Below, in pieces: positions 26,793 through 34,436 of a DNA stretch of 64,000 nucleotides; within the stretch, counting starts at the first letter, position 1; the number at the start of each line of letters is the position of its first letter. The notes beneath the pieces are model-generated. The model saw only the letters and a program-made list of their open reading frames with translations, had not been told where the DNA came from and did no database searches. The DNA is from Mycolicibacterium sp. GTDB lineage: Bacteria; Actinomycetota; Actinomycetes; Mycobacteriales; Mycobacteriaceae. The DNA lies in contig NZ_JAEMTA010000002.1 of NCBI RefSeq assembly GCF_016462545.1, forward strand, positions 85,997 to 149,996. The letters are read 5' to 3'. The translations under genes and the position numbers were made by a program.

Positions 26793-28535
26793 TCATTCCC
26801 CCGGCCATGCGGATATCGCCGCCGCCTTCATGAACGCATCGTCGGTCTGCCACCGCAGCGGTTCGTGGCCACAGCCGTAGGCATCCAGGAATTGACGCGC
26901 CACTTGGTCCAGTGTGCTGCCCAGGTCGGCGGTCACCAGCACCGGCAGTGCTCTGAGGCTGCGGCAGAACTCACTGGTGTCGGGTGCGGTGGGGCACTGA
27001 CGCGGGGGAGACCCCGTGATCTGGCCGAACAGCCACGATTGCGCCAGGCGGTAGGCGATGTCCGGTGCGGCAGAAACATTCGCAACGGAACTGATGTCGC
27101 GCCATTGTCGTGGCGGCAGGAGTTCGGCGAACGGCAGCTCGCGCCGCGCCGCGTAGTCGATCGGACACGGTTGGGCGTCGAGCGCGTCGGCCAGCGAGAT
27201 GACCGTGGCCAGGAAGGTTGGCCATCGATGATCAGTGCGCAGGGTGCGCAGGACGTGCGACACCGAGTGCGCGGTGGTCGCTGATCCCAACCGCACCACC
27301 ATGTCCGGCACTGTCGCGTGGGTGCCCACCATCGCCACGGCGACCGACAGCGCGGTGTCCCACCGCTCGCGTCCGATGGTGAACGTTGGCGGGACATCGA
27401 TGATCCCTGGCCACATCACCGCGGGGACATGACGCCACCGTCGCGATGCCACGTCCCCGTCGAATGCGGTCAAGAACGCGGAGTGGATCCGTAGTTGCTC
27501 ATGGGGCGGTAGAAACGGTGCCATCGCGCAGAGCTGGACGCTGCGAAGTGCGGTGCTGGCCTGCGCGTGTCGTGTCACGCTGGACACGGTGGGGCGGTGG
27601 CCGTGGTGGTGTGCCGCCGAAATCCACGATCTCAGCGCGGCACCGGCGGTCTCGATATCGGGGCACAGGAGGATGTCGGTGGCCAGGACGGCGGCGATCG
27701 CGGCCGACGTTGCGGTCACCCCCGGTAGGGCATCGCCGTAGCGGTGCTGGGCATTGGTCGTGTTCGGGCTGCGATGGTGGTGAACGAGGTCGGCGGGCAG
27801 CGCGTGGTCGAGACCCGTCAGACCCGTCCAGCGGTGCATGCGTCTGCTCAACTCGGCTATGTCGGTGAGGAACTGGTGTGCGGCCACCGGGTTGGTGCGA
27901 TAAATCCCGTCGGCGATCGCGCCACGACGCGTTGCCGTCACGATCGTCGTCTGCGCGCCGAGCGCACGGTGTTTTGCGCCCAGGTGCAGCGTCGGTGCCG
28001 TCGAGAGTGGGAAACCGCATCGCCTTCGGCCACCATTCTGGGCGGTGTCCGCGAGGCCGGTGCACAGCTCCGGGACGGGAATCTGGTCACCGCGCCGAGG
28101 GCGTGCGCGTTGGCGGCGACCACAGTGCGGACAGGCGTCGGCGAGCAGACAGTGGTGATGGGTGCAGGCGAACGCCCACCGCTGCCGCCACCACAGCTGC
28201 CACCGGCCGCCCGACGCCTCGAGGCATTGCGGGCAGAACCGGGAGCGCCCCGGAACCATCGCCAACCCCGCGGGGATCGCGTGGCCGATCGTCATGGCGC
28301 GCACCGCAGACGGGCTCACCCCACACGCAGTGGACACACCGTCTGCCTGGGTGTCGGTGAGGTCGGTGAGCCATCGGTACATCCCCGAGGAGTCGCGACA
28401 TGTCGGACTCAGGCCGACCGCCATCAACATGTCTGCCCAGACCACACCGACGCGAAGAGCAAATGCCTCCAGATAGGAGTCCAAGCCCTCGCCGGGAAGC
28501 GGAGCGAGCCGAATCGGCAGCGTCCGCACGCTCAC
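26793..28535 (-). CDS. tniQ: TniQ-family target-selection protein (TniQ1)
   Basis: 580 aa from GTG 28535, chosen because VRTLPIRLAPLPGEGLDSYL aligns with the start of the other TniQ; an in-frame GTG at 28583 is possible. The N-terminal TniQ domain carries zinc ligands at CPQC (101/104), CTHHHC (124-129) and CPHC (135/138). The long Ala/His-rich C-terminal part is unlike Tn7 TnsD. TniQ/TnsD proteins recognise the target and hand it to TnsC. It faces leftward, head to head with the xre-tniQ2 pair, with about 190 bases between. The target is unknown. Confidence 0.85.
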   Translation of the reverse strand: MSVRTLPIRLAPLPGEGLDSYLEAFALRVGVVWADMLMAVGLSPTCRDSSGMYRWLTDLTDTQADGVSTACGVSPSAVRAMTIGHAIPAGLAMVPGRSRFCPQCLEASGGRWQLWWRQRWAFACTHHHCLLADACPHCGRRQRARPRRGDQIPVPELCTGLADTAQNGGRRRCGFPLSTAPTLHLGAKHRALGAQTTIVTATRRGAIADGIYRTNPVAAHQFLTDIAELSRRMHRWTGLTGLDHALPADLVHHHRSPNTTNAQHRYGDALPGVTATSAAIAAVLATDILLCPDIETAGAALRSWISAAHHHGHRPTVSSVTRHAQASTALRSVQLCAMAPFLPPHEQLRIHSAFLTAFDGDVASRRWRHVPAVMWPGIIDVPPTFTIGRERWDTALSVAVAMVGTHATVPDMVVRLGSATTAHSVSHVLRTLRTDHRWPTFLATVISLADALDAQPCPIDYAARRELPFAELLPPRQWRDISSVANVSAAPDIAYRLAQSWLFGQITGSPPRQCPTAPDTSEFCRSLRALPVLVTADLGSTLDQVARQFLDAYGCGHEPLRWQTDDAFMKAAAISAWPGE

Positions 28536-28677
28536 GGCAAGAACCGAGCCGGTCGACTTGTGGTGAGGGGCCCGCCCGAACACGGATCGCCAGGCGGAAC
28601 ATCCCTGCCAGCGAATCTGACCGTCGGTGAACCGTCAACCCACGCGCCCGAGTCGACACCCACGCCTTCACGATGCA

Positions 28678-28687
28678 CTACTAGTAG
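28678..28687. promoter_or_regulatory. CTACTAGTAG palindrome in the tniQ1/xre divergent promoter
   Basis: A perfect 10-bp palindrome 38 bases upstream of the XRE start and about 140 bases upstream of tniQ1, suited to autoregulation by the XRE protein. Its ACTACTA half also occurs in the palindrome at 18245-18268. Confidence 0.45.
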
Positions 28688-28724
28688 GGCAGACAGTGGT
28701 GTGCCGCGCCGTTTACCTGAGAGC

Positions 28725-28991
28725 GTGCCGACGCGTCCCAGTCAGAACAACCCGGATCGGGTTGCCGAATGGGAACATCGGCGCGCCATGGTGGGTGCCA
28801 ACATCCGCGCGCTGCGGGTCGGTCGGGGAATGACGCAAGAGGAACTCGCCCTGTCCTCGGGGGTGACGCGCAACGTGCTCATCGATGTCGAGCACGGTAA
28901 GCGTGGTCTGCTCTACGAGCGCCTCTTCGACATCGCCGAGGCGTTGCAGGTCACCGTCGCCGTGTTGGTGGACGATCAAGCCGGCGACTGA
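28725..28991 (+). CDS. XRE-family helix-turn-helix regulator
   Basis: 88 aa from GTG 28725 (67 aa if the ATG at 28788 is used). The HTH is clear: NIRALRVGRGMTQEELALSS then VTRNVLIDVEHGKRGLLYER and LFDIAEALQVTVAVLV. Single-domain XRE proteins of this kind usually act as dimeric repressors. The stop overlaps the ATG of the next gene by one base (TGATG), so regulator and TniQ2 are made together. A role in holding transposition in check is inferred from this coupling. Confidence 0.85.
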   Translation: MPTRPSQNNPDRVAEWEHRRAMVGANIRALRVGRGMTQEELALSSGVTRNVLIDVEHGKRGLLYERLFDIAEALQVTVAVLVDDQAGD

Positions 28992-31600
28992 TGGTCGCCG
29001 TGCGCACGTTGCCGATCCGGGTGGCACCACTACCGGGGGAGGCGATCGATTCGTGGTTACACGCCTCGGCGGCGCGCATGGGGGTCAGCTGGGGTGAATT
29101 CCGGGGCGCACTCGGGCTCACACCTGCCCGCTTCGGCCTCGATCCGTGGGTGGTGCAGCCGCTGCCGCGGGAGATTGCGTCGATCGCCGCCGCGACCGAC
29201 GTCGATCCTGCGTCGGTGGCGGCAATGACGCTGTCGCACTACGCAGATCGAGTGTTGAAGATCAACGGCGCGACGCGCCGCGTGACCGGACCTGCGCTAT
29301 GGCGTGGTGCCGGTTCGCCCTATTGCCCGCAGTGTCTGACCGAGACGGGCGGACGGTGGCTCTTGCGGTGGCGCACCGGCTGGTCGTTTGCCTGTGTCAC
29401 ACACCGCTGCCTGCTCGCCCACACCTGCCCGGCCTGTAGACGCAAGGTGGGGACCCGCTCGTTGCTCACCGACGCCGTCCCCGTGCTCGGATGCTGCGCG
29501 AACCCGCCGGCAGGAGCGGTGACACGCACGAGCCTGCGCTGCAATGCCGACCTAGGAGCCGCCGTCGTCCACACTTTTTCGGAACACCATCCTGCGCTGA
29601 GGGCGCAGCACCTCGTCGATGACCTCATCGACGCCACCGGGGAACCCTTTGGGGTCTACCGGCTCTCACCGCAGCCCAGCTTGGGTGTTCTCGGCGACCT
29701 ACGCGCCGTGGCCCGGCAGGTACTGGCCTACTGCAGCGACGATGACCTCGCCGCACACCTGCCCACCGACCTCGTGCAGCTCTACCGGGCGCGCACGAAT
29801 CATCGCGACGGTGAATCCTCGCATCGCCAGTCGGGGACCATCAGTCGACGGCCGACCGATGCCGCAGCACTGGCGACAGGGGTCACCGCCGCGGTCGCCA
29901 GCCTCGACACGCAGGACGTCGCCACCGCTGGTGAGGCGTTGCGGTGGCTGGTGACCAGCATCCGCGCGCAGAGCACTGCGCTGCACCCGAGCCAGGTCGG
30001 ACGCAGCCGCGTCGCCGTCACCCCGGTGCTGGAGGCAGTGCGACTGGCCGCGCTAGCGCCGATCCTTTCACCCACCGCACAACTTCGGTATCGGACGGCG
30101 ACACCGATGCCCGCCCTTGCACCGGCGGGACAGTCACGGATCACCCGACTCATCGCACACACCCCGACGACGTTCTGGCCCGAATGGGCCCTGCGACTTA
30201 CCACCCCAGGTGTCACCCCGAGCTGTCTGCGGCCGGCCCTGGCCGTCGCCACGCTGCTCGTCGGCACCCGGATGACACTGCGCAAGGCCGCGGCACGAAT
30301 GGCGTCACCCGTCGACACCCCGGCACTGTCGCACGCCCTGGGGGTCATGAGCCGCGACGATCACTGGAGCGGAATCAGCACCGCTCTGACCGTGCTGTCG
30401 GATTACCTCGCCGACACCGACATCCCCATCGACTACCAATGCCGCCGCCAGATGAACTACTCGACACTGCTTCCCGACACCGAATGGGTGCGCATCTGTC
30501 GCGACACCGCCACGCCAGGAAGATTCGCCGCCCGCGGCCGCATCGCCCGGGGCTACCTCTTCGAGCGCGTCAGTTCTCTACCCGTCACGGCAGCACCACA
30601 CGGGGCCACCCGCGAACTACGCCGCAAAGTATCAGCCTTTCCCCGACACCTCACTCCCGAGCTGGCCGCCGCGCTCGATGACCACTGCGCAGAATGGTTA
30701 GTCAGCAACGCCATTCGCGGTGAGCCCGTCGTCTGGCAACCACCCCTCGACATTCTGGCTGGCCCGCCATTGCCAGGAGACGATCCACACACGATCGACA
30801 TCACGGCCCTGCACCGGATGATTCGCGGCGACCATTGCCGGCTCGGCACGGCCGCACGACGACTAAACATCTCCGGGGAAGCCGCCCGTTACCTTCTGAC
30901 CATTCACCCCACCCCGACCCCACCGCTGATCTCGTCCGAACGCGGCCGCCGGTACGGCACGAGCTACCGCATCGCGAAGGCAGCACTGACACCTGAGCGC
31001 TTCCGCGACTTGTACGAAGCTCAGGGCCTGTCCATGGCCAGCTTGTGCGCTCGGATCGGCGTCGACCACAGAACGTTGACAAAGCTCGCGCAGGACTACG
31101 GAATCCCGATACGCGGGCCATCGAAAGGCGAAGACGTCGTCATCGACCGCGACTGGCTGTACGACTCGTACTTCCACCAACGCCGAGACGTCCGCGCCCT
31201 CGCCCGCGAAAGGGGAATTAGCAGAGACGCCATGTCGCAATGGCTGAAGACACATCAGATTCCGAAACGGCCAAAGCCAGGAAACCCTCCTGACCTTGCC
31301 GCGGTCACCCGGGCGCCAGCCGTCCTTCGTCCAGCGCTGATGGGTAACGGGGGCTGGGAACGATTGTGTCGCTTTGTCATCGCCAGCAATTTCACCTCGT
31401 TGAGCGCCGCTGCTCGTCATATGGGCATCGTCCCGTCAATGCTCGTCGTTCAAATCAACCGAATAGAACACGACCTCGGGGAAACACTGCTGATTCGCGC
31501 TCAACGCGGCCACCCGATGCAACTCACCGCCGAAGGCACCCGGGTACTAGCCGAGATCACGGCGTATCAGCGACGACTCGACACCTCGGGTGCACAATGA
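28991..31600 (+). CDS. tniQ: Large TniQ-family protein with multiple C-terminal HTH segments, last one LysR-like (TniQ2)
   Basis: 869 aa. The N-terminal TniQ domain, VRTLPIRVAPLPGEAIDSWL, has zinc ligands at CPQC (112/115), CVTHRC (about 135-140) and CPAC (about 146-149). After a long middle region come three short HTH-like segments: LGTAARRLNISGEAARYLL, MASLCARIGVDHRTLTKLA and VRALARERGISRDAMSQWL. The last 80 residues (about 789-869) look like a LysR winged HTH: FTSLSAAARHMGIVPSMLVV and LIRAQRGHPMQLTAEGTRVL. This domain set suggests sequence-specific target-DNA reading, similar in role to Tn7 TnsD. The LysR-type tail is unusual for this family. The target is unknown. Confidence 0.85.
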   Translation: MVAVRTLPIRVAPLPGEAIDSWLHASAARMGVSWGEFRGALGLTPARFGLDPWVVQPLPREIASIAAATDVDPASVAAMTLSHYADRVLKINGATRRVTGPALWRGAGSPYCPQCLTETGGRWLLRWRTGWSFACVTHRCLLAHTCPACRRKVGTRSLLTDAVPVLGCCANPPAGAVTRTSLRCNADLGAAVVHTFSEHHPALRAQHLVDDLIDATGEPFGVYRLSPQPSLGVLGDLRAVARQVLAYCSDDDLAAHLPTDLVQLYRARTNHRDGESSHRQSGTISRRPTDAAALATGVTAAVASLDTQDVATAGEALRWLVTSIRAQSTALHPSQVGRSRVAVTPVLEAVRLAALAPILSPTAQLRYRTATPMPALAPAGQSRITRLIAHTPTTFWPEWALRLTTPGVTPSCLRPALAVATLLVGTRMTLRKAAARMASPVDTPALSHALGVMSRDDHWSGISTALTVLSDYLADTDIPIDYQCRRQMNYSTLLPDTEWVRICRDTATPGRFAARGRIARGYLFERVSSLPVTAAPHGATRELRRKVSAFPRHLTPELAAALDDHCAEWLVSNAIRGEPVVWQPPLDILAGPPLPGDDPHTIDITALHRMIRGDHCRLGTAARRLNISGEAARYLLTIHPTPTPPLISSERGRRYGTSYRIAKAALTPERFRDLYEAQGLSMASLCARIGVDHRTLTKLAQDYGIPIRGPSKGEDVVIDRDWLYDSYFHQRRDVRALARERGISRDAMSQWLKTHQIPKRPKPGNPPDLAAVTRAPAVLRPALMGNGGWERLCRFVIASNFTSLSAAARHMGIVPSMLVVQINRIEHDLGETLLIRAQRGHPMQLTAEGTRVLAEITAYQRRLDTSGAQ

Positions 31601-31637
31601 CGACCGGGGCTGGGCCTGTCCTCAGCTAGAGCCCAAC

Positions 31638-31766
31638 ATGACAAATGCCGATGCAACCGGCGACAAGTCAACGCCGGATTCAGGCATCTACCTCTCGTCG
31701 GCCACAGAGCCGCCCCCATGGGCCCGGAACGTCGTTCTGGGCGTAGCCCGACTGAGTGAGGTCTAG
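31638..31766 (+). CDS. Possible 42-aa small protein
   Basis: A short frame with GC-rich third positions (starts MTNADATGDKSTPDSG, ends VARLSEV) 37 bases after tniQ2. There is no clear ribosome-binding site and no family recognised. It is listed because it is one of few open frames in this stretch. Confidence 0.3.
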   Translation: MTNADATGDKSTPDSGIYLSSATEPPPWARNVVLGVARLSEV

Positions 31767-31832
31767 CGATGTGCTCGCCATCTACGAAGTAACAAATTGC
31801 AGTGTGTACTCCATGGCTGGCAAGCTGCGAAT

Positions 31833-32048
31833 GTGACTGATGACGATCGACACCGTCGCCTCGACGCGGTCGCGGACGCGATTGCGGCGTCGGATGACCC
31901 CACGCTCAGTGGCTGGCGAAATGAAGCGGATCAGTGGGAAGTCACCGTTCACCGAGACGGACAGGCGTTCCTGGATCACCTCGACGCCCTCTCTCGCGAG
32001 GCGGACTGCAAAGAGCAACTGAACGCGCCCAACACCGGGTCCGAGTAG
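31833..32048 (+). CDS. Small hypothetical protein
   Basis: 71 aa from GTG 31833 (an in-frame start 36 bases earlier is possible). Acidic and helical: RLDAVADAIAASDDPTLSGW, then WEVTVHRDGQAFLDHLDALS. Codon usage is regular with GC-rich third positions, supporting a real gene. No family recognised. It lies at the right side of the island between tniQ2 and the istB remnant. Confidence 0.45.
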   Translation: MTDDDRHRRLDAVADAIAASDDPTLSGWRNEADQWEVTVHRDGQAFLDHLDALSREADCKEQLNAPNTGSE

Positions 32049-32562
32049 GCGATCTTCATCGGCTGCAGATGCTGCGGCCACCTCAGCCTGACGGTCGGAC
32101 CGAATCAGCCAAACCTATCCACTAAAAGGTACCCGGTAACCCCATATATCCGATTCCGCATATTTCTCGCGTCGAGCTCAAGGCGTCGCGGTGCAGCAGG
32201 AGCGGGCTTGTTCGTGGATAACAGTCGTTATTCATGACCGGATCTTCACGACGCGGTTGAAGTAGACCACGTGGTAGTAGCTTTCGTGCCGCGTTGTCTG
32301 CTCTGGCGAAGGGCAGGGTGTCGATTCCGGTGTCCTTGAGTCGGTTCCTGGAGCCTCTGACGGTCAGGACTCGGCGTGGTGGACGATGCGGTCGATTATC
32401 GCCACGGCCCACCACTTGGTCGCCGGACACCCGATGCGCTCCGGCGCTCTTACCTCAGAATGAATTCATACCACTCGAATTCGTGGCACTATTCGGTCGA
32501 CGGTTCACGACTCTCGGTGGGGCATCAAGGACCGTTCTCATCGGCGGAGGGGCGCAGGCTAG
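32049..32562. other. Right flank of the island, largely non-coding
   Basis: Apart from the istB remnant at 32230-32425, no gene is supported. The segment is less GC-rich than the catabolic region that follows. No clear inverse copy of the 17356 repeat array (which would read AAATTTGAGAAC) is seen here. Confidence 0.4.
32230..32425 (-). pseudogene. Remnant of an IS21-family istB (3' end)
   Basis: On the minus strand one frame reads AIIDRIVHHAE and then, one frame over, VLTVRGSRNRLKDTGIDTLP. These are adjacent pieces of the C-terminus of IstB, the IS21 helper ATPase, joined by a single-base deletion. The upstream part of istB and all of istA are missing. It marks past insertion-sequence activity at the right side of the island. 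Confidence 0.6.
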
Positions 32563-33003
32563 ATGTTGCGAGGTGGTGAAGCTCCAGAGCAGCGGTGGGC
32601 CCGTCAGGCGCGACATTGCGAAATCGATGTCGACGTCAATCGTCTCTGCGGCCTACGCGTCCTCTCCTGGAACGCGCAGCAAGTAGTCATGCTACTTCCA
32701 TTCGACGACTGGTTGTGGAGCAATATGCTCGGTTCGCAACACATTGCGGCTTCGTACCTCGCCGAACTCTGCGGGACTGGCGCGTCTCTGGCGGCGTGCG
32801 TGACCAAGGATTCCCTTGTCGTCGTGTCGACAGAGGCGAACTACTTCGCCCCGGGCTGCACCGATCTCACCGCAACCGGCGTCTGCATCGAAACCGGACC
32901 GCTACGCCACGTCTCCAAGGTTCGCGTGCGCGATGCAGATGACCGCATCATTGCCGAGGCGATCGTGACCAACGCACCACCAGGCCCACCGAGTGCAGAC
33001 TGA
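32563..33003 (+). CDS. PaaI-type hotdog thioesterase
   Basis: 146 aa, ATG 32563. The hotdog core is recognisable from about residue 25: LCGLRVLSWNAQQVVMLLPF, IAASYLAELCGTGASLAACV, then VVSTEANYFAPG and TATGVCIETGPLRHVSKVRV followed by RDADDRIIAEAIVTN. The classical HGG of PaaI is replaced by GSQHIAAS, so catalytic assignment is tentative. Such proteins hydrolyse acyl- or aryl-CoA thioesters in catabolic clusters. Its first 20 residues do not look conserved and could reflect the junction with the island. It precedes the CMD-LLM pair by about 50 bases. Confidence 0.65.
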   Translation: MLRGGEAPEQRWARQARHCEIDVDVNRLCGLRVLSWNAQQVVMLLPFDDWLWSNMLGSQHIAASYLAELCGTGASLAACVTKDSLVVVSTEANYFAPGCTDLTATGVCIETGPLRHVSKVRVRDADDRIIAEAIVTNAPPGPPSAD

Positions 33004-33024
33004 ACGAACGCTTCAACTGCTAAC

Positions 33025-33045
33025 TTGAATTCAATCTGAATGATC
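33025..33045. promoter_or_regulatory. TTGAATTCAA palindrome before the CMD gene
   Basis: A 10-bp perfect palindrome (33025-33034) followed by TCTGAATGAT, 22 bases upstream of the CMD start. The same TTGAATnCAA-n2-TGAA pattern occurs at 36405, suggesting a shared operator. Confidence 0.4.
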
Positions 33046-33055
33046 TGGAGGTTGA

Positions 33056-33448
33056 GTGGACGACGATAACGGGGTCGCCGACGCGGGGGCTCAGCGTAGG
33101 CACCGCGCACAGGGCGAGAAGCACGCCGTACTGCAGCAGTCGCTGGTCGACATCGACCCCGAGGTGGCGCTGTGGTCCGATGATTTCGTCTTTGGCAGGG
33201 TCTGGGCCGGCGAGGATCTGTCGTGGGAGCAGCAGATGTTGGTCGCGATCACCGCGTTGGCGGCGCTGGGAAACCACGCACAACTTCGCAACTATCTGCA
33301 CGGCGCGCTCCAGGGCGGTGTGAGCGAAGGCGCTGTGCGGCAAGCATTGTCGATGCTGACTGTCTACGCTGGCTTTCCAGTCGGCATTCAGGCGCTCAAC
33401 GTGCTCAAGGCAGTTCTCGACAGCGAGTCCAAGAATTCATCGGGGTAG
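33056..33448 (+). CDS. Carboxymuconolactone decarboxylase (CMD)-family protein
   Basis: 130 aa from GTG 33056 with TGGAGG upstream. The helical CMD core is seen in FVFGRVWAGEDLSWEQQMLV, ALAALGNHAQLRNYLHGALQ and EGAVRQALSMLTVYAGFPVG. It lacks the CxxC of AhpD, so it belongs to the PcaC-like, non-redox branch, whose members act on lactones or are uncharacterised. It is four bases upstream of the LLM oxidoreductase gene, hence co-transcribed. Substrate unknown. Confidence 0.82.
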   Translation: MDDDNGVADAGAQRRHRAQGEKHAVLQQSLVDIDPEVALWSDDFVFGRVWAGEDLSWEQQMLVAITALAALGNHAQLRNYLHGALQGGVSEGAVRQALSMLTVYAGFPVGIQALNVLKAVLDSESKNSSG

Positions 33449-33451
33449 CGC

Positions 33452-34411
33452 GTGGACGTGGGCGCGAAACTCGTTGACGAGGAGCATCTGCGGCATCCCC
33501 GGGTGATCATCCGGACTCCGCGTCTATTGGCAAGCGGCGGCGCTGCCGCGCTACGTGAATGGGTGGCGCGTGTCGAGGCCGCGGGCATTGACGGTGTGTT
33601 CTGCGGCGACCATGTCAGCTTTCACGATGGCAGGGGGTTCGACGCTCTGATCGACGCGACGGCGCTCGCGGTGCTGAGTGAACGCTTGACCATTTGGAGT
33701 GCGGTCTATCTGCTCGCGCTGCGACACGCAGTCCCCGTCGCCCGCCAGGTCGCGTCACTAGCGGGACTGGCGCCTGGCAGGTTCATGTTCGGGGTCGGTC
33801 TTGGCGGCGAGGACCCACACGAACTCGAGATCTGCGGAGTCGATCCGCGCCGCAGGGGACGACGGCTCGACGCCCACCTCGATGCGGTCCGCGCACTGCT
33901 GGCGGGTGACGAAGTGAGCATCGACAACGAGTTCCTCTCCATCCCCGGAGCGTTGATACGACCTGCCCCGCAGCCGCGTGTTCCGATCTTGGTTGGGGGG
34001 AGATCTACTGCAGCGCTAGCACGTACGGGCCGCGCCGCGGACGGCTGGATCGCGATCTGGGTCTCACCCGCTCGCGCCGAGGCGGCGTTGTCGACCATCG
34101 CCGAGCACGCCGAGCGGTACGGCCGCGCTCACCCTCCGAATCGCCACGCAATGACGGTGTGGTGTGGGCTAGGAGACACGGCGTCCCAGGCACGTTCACT
34201 CGTCGCGCCGGTGATGGAGAACCTCTACAAGACACCGTTCGACAAATTCGAGCGGTACACGCCGTGCGGCACGCCGGCTGAGGTCGCCGAGGCCATCGCG
34301 CCGTTCGTGGAACTGGGGTTCCACGACATCATGCTGAACGGTGTCGCCCAGGACGACGCCACCCTGATCGCTCTCAGCAAGGAGGTCGGCCAACACCTCT
34401 CCGCCGCATAG
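33452..34411 (+). CDS. LLM-class flavin/F420-dependent oxidoreductase
   Basis: 319 aa, GTG start. TIM-barrel luciferase-like family signatures: VARVEAAGIDGVFCGDHVSF, ALAVLSERLTIWSAVYLLAL, LAGLAPGRFMFGVGLGGEDP and PRVPILVGGRSTAALARTGR. The VGGR and GRAADGW segments are common in mycobacterial F420-dependent members, so F420 is the likelier cofactor, but FMN is not excluded. Coupled to the CMD-family gene. It may catalyse a hydride transfer or oxygenation step in the local degradative pathway. Confidence 0.83.
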   Translation: MDVGAKLVDEEHLRHPRVIIRTPRLLASGGAAALREWVARVEAAGIDGVFCGDHVSFHDGRGFDALIDATALAVLSERLTIWSAVYLLALRHAVPVARQVASLAGLAPGRFMFGVGLGGEDPHELEICGVDPRRRGRRLDAHLDAVRALLAGDEVSIDNEFLSIPGALIRPAPQPRVPILVGGRSTAALARTGRAADGWIAIWVSPARAEAALSTIAEHAERYGRAHPPNRHAMTVWCGLGDTASQARSLVAPVMENLYKTPFDKFERYTPCGTPAEVAEAIAPFVELGFHDIMLNGVAQDDATLIALSKEVGQHLSAA

Positions 34412-34436
34412 CGGCGCAAACGAACGCCTACGGGTT

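Noticed and set aside
27744..28724. Long plus-strand frame leading into the XRE gene and opposite tniQ1
   Set aside because: The conserved part is only the C-terminal HTH; the preceding 320 codons mirror tniQ1 on the other strand, so the XRE gene was started at 28725.
17375..31600. CRISPR array or Cas genes associated with the Tn7-like module
   Set aside because: TniQ suggested a CRISPR-associated transposon, but no repeat-spacer array or Cas-like protein is visible in the island.
28991..31600. Two separate genes (tniQ and a LysR regulator) instead of one fused gene
   Set aside because: The frame is continuous with no internal start preceded by a ribosome-binding site near the LysR-like segment, and that segment lacks the LysR effector domain.
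31797..32048. Right transposon end in the small-ORF region
   Set aside because: Scanned for AAATTTGAGAA and clustered ATGACA; only isolated ATGACA/ATGACG occurrences, no array comparable to the left one.
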